This document shows, one piece after another, positions 6,911 to 11,586 of a stretch of 11,586 bases of DNA. The stretch spans positions 1 through 11,586 of the forward strand of contig JBFWLP010000103.1 in NCBI GenBank assembly GCA_050252075.1, written 5' to 3'. Source of the DNA: JAAYGT01 sp050252075 (GTDB lineage: Bacteria > Pseudomonadota > Gammaproteobacteria > Burkholderiales > Burkholderiaceae_B). The notes under the pieces were generated by a model. The model saw nothing but the letters and a program-made list of their open reading frames with translations, had not been told where the DNA came from and searched no databases. How positions within the stretch are numbered: the stretch's first letter is position 1; the number at the start of each line of letters is the position of its first letter. Position numbers and translations under genes: made by a program.

Positions 6911-7555
6911 ATGGATTATTTCCGCCCTCCTGGTATGGACACGTCCGAGCAATTCGATTGTTATCGGACGTGTCAGATTGAGGAACAGCGGCCTTTGAAA
7001 CCGATTCGCAAGATCGTTTTGATGGATGGTATGGATGTGGTGTTCCGGCGTAGTGAAGAGCAGAGACTCACCGTTTCTGCCAACGATCCGATGGCTATCG
7101 TTGCCATTGAAACCGCGTTTTACGACGGGATACTCGTTATCCGACGCAATCGGTCGCAGGGCGCCGGAGCGGATGCTGATAGCCACGAAAGAACGGTTGT
7201 CGCTATAAGCCTGCCGCTGGCCCCTTCCATCAAGGTCAAAGGGAAGTCGGATCTGACGTTGCTGGGTCTGGTTCAATCCGATCTCGATATCCAGGTCAGT
7301 GGAGGAGGCTACGTGGCTGCGCATGGTCAGATTGCCCGCCTTGGCGCTTGGGTGTTTGGTTCTGGCGAAGTCAATGCCAGGGAGTTACAGGCGGATGATG
7401 CTGTTCTATCAGTGAGTGGCGCCGGCTATATCAAAGCCCACGTGCGCACCAAAGTGAAGGCCAGAGTCATGGGGGGAGGTGACATTGTAATTCGAGGGAA
7501 TCCTCCGCAACGTGAGCGCCAGGTGACGGGATTTGGTGGGATTGTTTTTTTCTGA
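6911..7555 (+). CDS. Gly-rich beta-repeat protein, GIN-domain (DUF2807)-like
   Basis: The gene encodes 214 residues from ATG 6911, with AAAGG at 6896-6900. It starts 43 bp after the relaxase stop on the same strand and may share its transcript. Repeated turns SGGGYV (130-135), GSGEVN (150-155), SGAGYI (169-174) and GGGDIVIRGNP (188-198) alternate with short beta-strands, the pattern of the head-GIN/DUF2807 domain, a right-handed beta-solenoid-like fold. GIN proteins are usually secreted or lipoproteins, but I see no signal peptide, lipobox or membrane segment; residues 1-30 are polar. Cys occurs only at 17 and 21. Its role on a plasmid is unknown. Remote bactofilin-like or other beta-helix folds are alternatives. 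Confidence 0.7.
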   Translation: MDYFRPPGMDTSEQFDCYRTCQIEEQRPLKPIRKIVLMDGMDVVFRRSEEQRLTVSANDPMAIVAIETAFYDGILVIRRNRSQGAGADADSHERTVVAISLPLAPSIKVKGKSDLTLLGLVQSDLDIQVSGGGYVAAHGQIARLGAWVFGSGEVNARELQADDAVLSVSGAGYIKAHVRTKVKARVMGGGDIVIRGNPPQRERQVTGFGGIVFF

Positions 7556-7659
7556 CATCCGAAAAGTACCGCGGCTTCGGTTCAATTCTGAGGTTTTTCT
7601 TCGGTTTTTCTCAAGCGACAGCGCGGGTTCCGCAGTTGGACACGAAAACGGTGAAATCG

Positions 7660-7771
7660 AACGCAATTCTGATGTATTGACGATGTAACCTGACGTATTT
7701 CTGACGTAAGGCGATGTATTCCGGGTGTATTTGTGGCGTAAGTTGACGCACTCCAGACGTATTTTGAGGTA
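7660..7771 (+). repeat. Helically phased 10/11-bp direct repeats (GAYGTA)
   Basis: Ten copies of a GAYGTA-like hexamer start at 7671, 7682, 7692, 7703, 7713, 7724, 7735, 7745, 7756 and 7766. Spacings are 11, 10, 11, 10, 11, 11, 10, 11 and 10 bp, a mean of 10.6 bp. Copies read GATGTA, GACGTA, GGTGTA, GGCGTA, GACGCA or GAGGTA; flanking bases favour CT before and TT after. A weaker eleventh copy may start at 7660. All sites face one side of the helix, as in an array bound by a multimerising protein. R388 StbA binds 9-bp repeats at an 11-bp period next to oriT, a close parallel in form though not in sequence. Confidence 0.85.
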
Positions 7772-7917
7772 AAAGAACTTGTGTCAACACCTCAATGTGG
7801 CTTTCATGTCCACATTCAAACACAGCTAAATCAATGACTTGCGGTATAGTTGTGGCAATGTTGTGTCATAAAAAAAATTTCCCGGAAATTAAAATTTCCA
7901 AACAAATCAAAGAGATA
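7772..7917. other. AT-rich oriT-side spacer with inverted and direct repeats
   Basis: AATGTGG (7794-7800) and CCACATT (7810-7816) form an inverted repeat with a 9-bp spacer. A-tracts follow, with AATTTCC-C-GGAAATT (7876-7890) and a direct repeat of AAAATTTCC at 7874-7882 and 7891-7899. Such bendable AT-rich DNA with IHF-type potential is usual in oriT regions. Small open frames here lack support. Confidence 0.45.
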
Positions 7918-7950
7918 CTGCACCCGCCAGGGTGCGTAATGTGTGACGAC
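7918..7950 (+). other. Candidate oriT nic region
   Basis: A stem-loop GCACCC-GCCA-GGGTGC (7920-7935) is followed by GTAATGTGTGACG. As I remember it, R388 oriT has a stem ending GGTGCG followed by TATTGTCT and then the nick before ATAG. Here GGTGCG (7931-7936) is followed by TAATGTGT, so by alignment the nick would fall between 7944 and 7945 on the plus strand. The repeat array and AT-rich DNA upstream and a TrwC-type relaxase gene nearby support this. The loop and the bases beside the nick differ from R388. Confidence 0.6.
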
Positions 7951-7961
7951 CTTAAGGGACA

Positions 7962-8100
7962 CAAATCCGGCAGGATTTGGGTTCATTAAGGGAAGTCGGC
8001 AGAGCCGAAGGCGAGGCCAGCGTCACGAGGCGGGACCCACCCGGAACGGGTGGGATGCACACCCCAACAGACATGAGAATGACCGGCAGCAGCATGCCGG
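7962..8100. other. Hairpin cluster beyond the candidate nic site
   Basis: Four more short perfect stems follow in 140 bp: CAAATCC-GGCA-GGATTTG (7962-7979), TCGGC-AGA-GCCGA (7996-8008), CCCACCCG-GAA-CGGGTGGG (8036-8054) and CCGGCA-N6-TGCCGG (8083-8100). With the nic stem and the terminator that makes six stems between 7920 and 8146. No credible gene lies here. The cluster would be the first DNA to enter a recipient in the proposed transfer direction. Confidence 0.6.
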
Positions 8101-8117
8101 GATGGGTGAATCATGCG

Positions 8118-8146
8118 TAAAAAAAGCCCTCAAAAAAGAGGGCTTT
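8118..8146 (-). terminator. Rho-independent terminator of the minus-strand operon
   Basis: AAAGCCCTC (8123-8131), a 6-base loop, and GAGGGCTTT (8138-8146) form a 9-bp stem. Read on the minus strand it ends in seven T (8119-8125), the classical form. It lies 50 bp past the stop of the HD-domain gene and also shields the oriT candidate from leftward transcription. Confidence 0.9.
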
Positions 8147-8196
8147 ACAGGGGGAGGCAGAGCGGTGGTGACAGCAAGAAACGTAAGAGCTTCAGG

Positions 8197-8853
8197 TCAT
8201 GTGGTGTGATGCAACGAGGGTTCATTCATCACACGCGGTAAAAGACTCATGAGTTCCACCAGGAACCGATCAGCAGCAACTGTAGCTGGCCAGGGTTGCC
8301 ATGGGCAGTCACCGTAACGAGAGTGCAGTGGGTCACAATCAAGCACAGGAGCGGTTATTTCCAATACTTCTGCAACTTCATCGCGGCACCATCCGACACA
8401 GTGGACAGCTTCACAAGCTGCTGCAATGGCATCGGCTTGTTTATGCTGTAAGTAGTTTTCATCGGTCCAGTCGTCCAGCTGGTAGCGCTGCCAGATTGCA
8501 GCGGAAAGACGGCTTTCTACAGACTTGAACGGCTCACCCAACATCTGTTTGAGTGGAGAGATGCAGTCAAAACCGAGAAATGCTTCTTCGGCGTCATGGA
8601 GCAATTCTTGCAGCTCCTGCATAGGGCTCAAGGGTCCCGTGCCCATCTCCCGGCGGATTTCCAGAACCAGCAAGCTATGCTGTGCGACGGAAAGCGGCAT
8701 GGGCCAGCAGGACTCTCCGCCCCACCGATAGGTGCGGGCCAGTCGCAAAGCCAGATCACTGTCCAGCCACCCGAGTGGATCGGGGTTGATCAAATCGAGT
8801 CGCCTTCCCGAGGGTAGCCGCATCCATGCGCGGGGTTTACATATTGAGTCCAT
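8197..8853 (-). CDS. HD-domain phosphohydrolase (YfbR-like)
   Basis: The gene encodes 218 residues. The ATG at 8853 has AAAGG a few bases upstream and starts 12 bp after the DUF3560 stop, so the two are one operon. The metal-binding residues of an HD phosphohydrolase are all visible: H59 (VAQHSLL), H86-D87 (LLHDAEEAF) and D141 (KQADAIAAA). The spacing and the motif HDAEE..G..SPLK resemble YfbR-type 5'-deoxynucleotidases, which remove phosphate from deoxynucleoside monophosphates. The true substrate cannot be read from sequence. No signal peptide is seen, so the enzyme should be cytosolic. Such proteins occur often on plasmids and integrative elements. It is the last gene before the terminator at 8118-8146. 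Confidence 0.85.
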   Translation of the reverse strand: MDSICKPRAWMRLPSGRRLDLINPDPLGWLDSDLALRLARTYRWGGESCWPMPLSVAQHSLLVLEIRREMGTGPLSPMQELQELLHDAEEAFLGFDCISPLKQMLGEPFKSVESRLSAAIWQRYQLDDWTDENYLQHKQADAIAAACEAVHCVGWCRDEVAEVLEITAPVLDCDPLHSRYGDCPWQPWPATVAADRFLVELMSLLPRVMNEPSLHHTT

Positions 8854-8865
8854 GTCTAGCCTTTA

Positions 8866-9678
8866 TCAGTCGTTTTCGGATTTTTCTTCATCCAGAAAGC
8901 GGATGACGTCACGGGCGGCCCACTGGGCGTTACCCGTTAATTGACGCACCCAGGCGCCGCGCGTCGGACTCCAACGAAAACCGTGGCGCTTCAACACGTC
9001 GCGAGTTTCTTTCCCCGGCTTGGCGTCAAACAAGAACATGGCGCGGTTTTCTTGCGGATCCTCGCGGTAGGTATAGCCGTCACCGCTGCGCTCGGTTTCG
9101 GGGCGGTCTGCGACCTTTTCCAGTGCTTTGATCCGGTCGGCAATACGACGAATGTTGGCGCTGCTGTTTTGCAGCTGGTAGGGCGCAAAGCCAATTCGAC
9201 CGGCATGGTCGGGCGTCAGTAGATTGCGGGCGTTTTCTTCGCCGATCAGACCGGTGGCCACCAGTGCAGCAATCCGGGCGCTCATGTCCTCTTTGGCATG
9301 GCGGCGGATATTGGCGTTCAGTTTCGTCATGGTTTCGTGCGCTTGCTGCAACTGCGATATTTTGGCCTTCAGCTTTTCAATGGCTTGCGGGTCGTCGCTT
9401 GAGATACCGCCCTTGCCCACTGCTGCGGCCTTAGTTGCGTAGTGTTCGGCCTGTTTTTGCAATTCAAAGGATTTCCCATAGCCGCGGCTGATGCTTTCCC
9501 GATAACGTCGGTCGCGTCCTTCGGAATGATGGCCCACCAGAATCGGCTGGCCAAAGGGGATGGCTTGCGCCTTGTTTCGCGCCTGCTCATAGACGGCGTC
9601 TGATTGTTGTTGCGCCTGCGCTGCGCGGGCCTCAAACCTTGCCTTTCGTGCTGCCTGCTTTTCTTCATAGGTATTCAT
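8866..9678 (-). CDS. DUF3560-domain protein
   Basis: The gene encodes 270 residues, with GGAG about 10 bp before the ATG at 9678. The N-terminal 125 residues match the DUF3560 domain as I know it: a charged helical start (YEEKQAARKARFEARA), then IPFGQPILVGHHSEGRDRRY, then AAAVGKGGISSDDPQAIEKL. A coiled-coil-like helix (about 105-135) follows. The last 60 residues (FDAKPGK, GFRWSPTRGAWVRQLTGNAQ) form a small domain often found at the end of DUF3560 proteins. Function is unknown; these genes are typical of plasmid and ICE accessory regions, often near anti-restriction genes. The protein is basic and may act on nucleic acid, but that is a guess. It is the first gene of a two-gene operon with the HD phosphohydrolase. 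Confidence 0.87.
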   Translation of the reverse strand: MNTYEEKQAARKARFEARAAQAQQQSDAVYEQARNKAQAIPFGQPILVGHHSEGRDRRYRESISRGYGKSFELQKQAEHYATKAAAVGKGGISSDDPQAIEKLKAKISQLQQAHETMTKLNANIRRHAKEDMSARIAALVATGLIGEENARNLLTPDHAGRIGFAPYQLQNSSANIRRIADRIKALEKVADRPETERSGDGYTYREDPQENRAMFLFDAKPGKETRDVLKRHGFRWSPTRGAWVRQLTGNAQWAARDVIRFLDEEKSEND

Positions 9679-10185
9679 GGTCGTGATCTCCGAATGAGGG
9701 TGGGGTTTACTGCTGACCGAGCCTGAAGATTGTTAGACCCTGGTCGTATGTATCTGGACTGTCTGTAGTTTTGCTTTCGCGTTTTTTGCCGCCGATCCTG
9801 TGAGTTGCTGAGCCCTTGCCGTACTGGATCACGCAGCGACAAGCGTCAGAGGGACCGTGGAATAAATGGGGGGGACCCGCTTGCGGGGGGGCAACCGTTT
9901 ATGCCGCGAAAGCCCTCGTAGCGCCGGAGCGTAGTGATACACGTCGGCGTTTTAGGGCCAGCGGGTCACAGGATTGGTGGCATGCGAGGTAATGGGCAGG
10001 CAGACGCAGATACGCCGCGCGGCGAGCGCCCTCACCCGCGCCCTGGCGCGGGTCAAATCAAGGCCGCAGGCCGCCCGGCAAGCGAAGCGCGCAGCGCCGT
10101 CGGGCGGGAAGATGTCAGGATAGAAGCCTTGGCACGAAGTGGGATGAGCCGCCTGCCGGCGGCTCCATTCATCGCACAATCATCG
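9679..10185. other. 507-bp structured non-coding region upstream of the DUF3560 gene
   Basis: I see no supported gene here. Visible structures are two 7-G runs (9868-9874, 9885-9891) around CCCGC-TT-GCGGG (9876-9887), ACCCGCGCC-CT-GGCGCGGGT (10034-10053) and GAGCCGCC-TGCC-GGCGGCTC (10146-10165). The part from 9980 to 10170 is very GC-rich. The DUF3560-HD promoter must lie here or upstream, but no convincing -35/-10 pair could be fixed. The density of strong stems suggests a functional RNA or a promoter that works in folded single-stranded DNA. Confidence 0.5.
10146..10165 (-). terminator. Hairpin after the DUF7673-like gene, possible weak terminator
   Basis: GAGCCGCC-TGCC-GGCGGCTC is an 8-bp GC-rich stem starting about 20 bp past the TAA of the minus-strand gene ending at 10186. 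No T-run follows on the minus strand, so it may be an attenuator or an mRNA-stabilising stem instead. Confidence 0.4.
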
Positions 10186-10488
10186 TTACTGTATGAGATC
10201 GGGTCGCCAGAGGCGCACCAGCATTTCGAACTCGGGTTTGAACTCGCCACCGCCAAAGGCGTCTGGATACGACCTGCAGCGTGCGATCATGTTGATGACA
10301 TGGAGCAGGTCCTGTTTTATCTCCTCGTCAACAGCCCACAAATCGGTAAGGTCGAATCCTCCGCATGATTGCGCGTTCCACCAAGAAAGCAGAAAGTCGG
10401 CCACGCGGCGGCTTTGTCCTGTATCTCGTTTTCCAATAACGATCAGGCGGTTGAGTGCATCGCGTTCGGTAGTAGATATCTCAGTCAT
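10186..10488 (-). CDS. Conserved plasmid protein, DUF7673-like
   Basis: The gene encodes 100 residues. Its ATG overlaps the stop of the upstream gene in ATGA (10485-10488), so translation is coupled. The segments KRDTGQSRRVADFLLSWWNA and CGGFDLTDLW, then a helix ending RSYPDAF and a final RLWRPDLI, match a small conserved family I recall from plasmids and genomic islands (DUF7673, name from memory). Function is unknown. It looks soluble and mainly helical, without membrane or signal sequences. Confidence 0.75.
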   Translation of the reverse strand: MTEISTTERDALNRLIVIGKRDTGQSRRVADFLLSWWNAQSCGGFDLTDLWAVDEEIKQDLLHVINMIARCRSYPDAFGGGEFKPEFEMLVRLWRPDLIQ

Positions 10489-10700
10489 TTCGTTTCCTTG
10501 AGTTCCGTGAGTTTGCCGTTGTCAAACCTGTGAATGATCGAGAGGAAGTGGCGTGGATCACCGGCGTTGCCGGATGATTTCCAATGCGCGACCAAAGTTG
10601 CGCGAAGCGGCCCGGAGTAGCGTCGCAGGCATCGGTTTGCTCGTCGCCAATCTTTGTCGAGCCTGTCTTGATGGGGGACTGACGGCGATAGCTTAAGCAT
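10485..10700 (-). CDS. Small hypothetical protein, 71 residues
   Basis: I do not recognise this gene. The frame is open from 10730, but the ATG at 10700 is preferred because AAGGAGG, a near-perfect ribosome site, stands about 7 bp before it. The product is basic and Arg-rich (DKDWRRANRCLRRYSG), followed by RATLVAHWKSSGN and a helical tail. The start overlaps the end of the upstream 61-residue gene by 8 bp and its stop overlaps the next start by 4 bp, so it is the middle of a tightly coupled trio. Confidence 0.65.
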   Translation of the reverse strand: MLKLSPSVPHQDRLDKDWRRANRCLRRYSGPLRATLVAHWKSSGNAGDPRHFLSIIHRFDNGKLTELKETK

Positions 10701-10878
10701 GATCAGCCCTCCTTTCGCAGATATCAGCAAGGCGTGCTGCGAGACACTCGATCATGCGTGCTGTTGCTCGCTCCGAGGTATTGCTCGCTCGCTGCATCAT
10801 GATCTTCACGCCGGCATGCTTGCCGCCAGTCAATGGCTTCTCAGGAAGTGTGCGAGATGTGACGATGTGGATGGTCAT
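10693..10878 (-). CDS. Small hypothetical protein, 61 residues
   Basis: I do not recognise this gene. The ATG at 10878 has GGAGG about 9 bp upstream. The product is short and basic, with a beta-like start (MTIHIVTSR) and a helical second half (ATARMIECLAARLADICERR). It lies 54 bp after the ParB-like stop, behind a strong hairpin, and overlaps the next gene by 8 bp. The good ribosome site and the overlap support it as real. Confidence 0.6.
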   Translation of the reverse strand: MTIHIVTSRTLPEKPLTGGKHAGVKIMMQRASNTSERATARMIECLAARLADICERRADHA

Positions 10879-10900
10879 AGCGGTGATCCTCCCGATGGGA

Positions 10901-10923
10901 GGGCTGCCGCAAAGCGGCAGCCC
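10901..10923 (-). other. Intergenic hairpin between the ParB-like gene and the small gene trio
   Basis: GGGCTGCCGC-AAA-GCGGCAGCCC is a perfect 10-bp stem with a 3-base loop, 9 bp past the ParB-like TAA. No T-run follows on either strand. It may dampen read-through from the ParB-like gene or protect an mRNA end. Confidence 0.5.
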
Positions 10924-10932
10924 CGATTTACG

Positions 10933-11586
10933 TTATGCGTCTACCTTTTCTGTCGTGGCTGCAAAGATCCGAATGGGAGCAGGGAGCCATCCCGAGCCAG
11001 CGAGTGCGGATTCAGCAGCTGCTGCAGCTTCGCCTTTTTTCATCTTTGCCAGGGGTATTGCAGTGTCGTTGTCAGCACCCTCGGTTACTGCGTGGACGAT
11101 CGTGTCCTTCGAGATATGTCCGAAGTAGCTCTCTGCTGTTGGCGTCCACCATTCAGCGATGTCGGTACCGGCTGTCCTGGCCAGGACATCAAGTGGCGTA
11201 TCGGTGGTTGATTCCTGGTGCTGGACACCTTGGACCGAACCCGCTACCAGAAAGGCGAGTAGCTCAACAAGTAAGGTTTGATCTTGTTTTAGTGCCCAAG
11301 GCAGGACGTCATCGCTCAAGTTGCCCCGCTCATCCAGTGGCAGGTTATCCAGCCAATGCAACTTGAGTGCTTTCATGGTTTGATGGGCTTTGCTGCCCAC
11401 AAAATCGGGGGCATGTTGCTGTGGGTATTCATTCTTGAGCGAGATACCCAGGCCAAACCCTTTTTCCAACGTTGGCCTAGTACATCCATGGCCAGCTGCG
11501 CAACCAACACAGCCAGTGCGACTGTGGGTTTTTCGGCCAGATCGGCAGACACGATGCCGACTTTATGGGCGGTCAGCTGGCGCACC
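10933..11586 (-). CDS. ParB-like protein, C-terminal part, frameshifted and cut by the window edge
   Basis: The reading runs in from beyond 11586 (QLTAHKVGIVSADLAEKP, ALAVLVAQLAMDVLG) and, after a change of frame near 11461-11465, continues to TAA at 10933. Both halves look like the C-terminal region of plasmid and ICE ParB/Spo0J-family proteins: the LTAH helix, then HAPDF, LLVELLAFLVAGSV, WWTPTAESYFGHISKD, PLAKMKKGEAAAAAE and SGWLPAPIR. The N-terminal ParB nuclease-like and HTH domains would lie outside the window. Adding one A to the five-A run (minus strand) joins the frames as WKKGFGLGISLKNEY, so a homopolymer error or a true 1-bp deletion explains the break. A separate 178-residue gene from TTG 11469 is unlikely. 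Confidence 0.75.

Noticed and set aside
7660..7771. CRISPR-like array
   Set aside because: Units are only 6-11 bp and contiguous, without spacers; this is a protein-binding repeat tract, not a CRISPR array.
7943..8209. 88-residue plus-strand frame over the hairpin cluster
   Set aside because: It runs through five stem-loops including a terminator, has no ribosome site, and ends inside the opposite-strand HD gene.
9934..10368. 144-residue plus-strand frame
   Set aside because: It spans the structured non-coding region and then the antisense of the DUF7673-like gene; no ribosome site or recognisable domain.
10699..11211. 170-residue plus-strand frame
   Set aside because: It is antisense to the small gene trio and the ParB-like gene, which have better ribosome sites and family resemblance.

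Overview
The window is a stretch of a conjugative, iteron-type plasmid (or a plasmid-derived element) from a proteobacterium, most likely a beta- or gammaproteobacterium. This rests on a TrwC-type (MOBF) relaxase and TrwB-type coupling protein resembling those of IncW R388, a StbB-like ATPase, and DUF3560, HD and ParB-like proteins of the sort common on plasmids and integrative elements of Xanthomonas, Pseudomonas and Burkholderia relatives. The assignment comes from sequence reading and memory of families, not from a search. The window is a draft: exactly 100 N stand at 1849-1948, so the true distance there is unknown.

Layout. (1) 1-432 is a replication origin. It has twelve direct repeats of a 16-bp iteron (CCGTCTATTAGGAACC) in two clusters, a perfect DnaA box, and an AT-rich stretch with a second DnaA-box match. 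The Rep gene is not in the window and probably lies to the left. (2) 433-905 is GC-rich, hairpin-rich non-coding DNA that ends with a lone thirteenth iteron, just ahead of (3) a plus-strand stability/transfer group: a HTH-like DNA-binding protein (906-1364, StbA-like in position), StbB (1361-gap), the tail of a small membrane protein after the gap, the TrwB-type coupling protein (2091-3680), the relaxase-helicase (3781-6867) and an unusual Gly-rich beta-repeat protein (6911-7555). (4) 7556-8196 is non-coding and is the best oriT candidate. It contains ten copies of a GAYGTA-type unit spaced 10 or 11 bp apart (mean about 10.6 bp), an AT-rich stretch, a stem-loop followed by a sequence resembling the R388 nic region, and a run of further hairpins. 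(5) 8197-11586 is a minus-strand set: the 3' part of a ParB-like gene (with a frameshift), three small overlapping genes, a 500-bp structured non-coding stretch, DUF3560, and an HD phosphohydrolase ending at a clear intrinsic terminator.

How it fits together. If nicking occurs on the plus strand near 7944, the transfer genes would enter the recipient last and the minus-strand genes first. The transferred strand would then be the template strand of those genes, the arrangement known for leading-region genes of F-like plasmids. I therefore read 8150-11586 as a probable leading (establishment) region. The lone iteron in front of the stb-like operon suggests that the replication initiator also controls stability and transfer genes.
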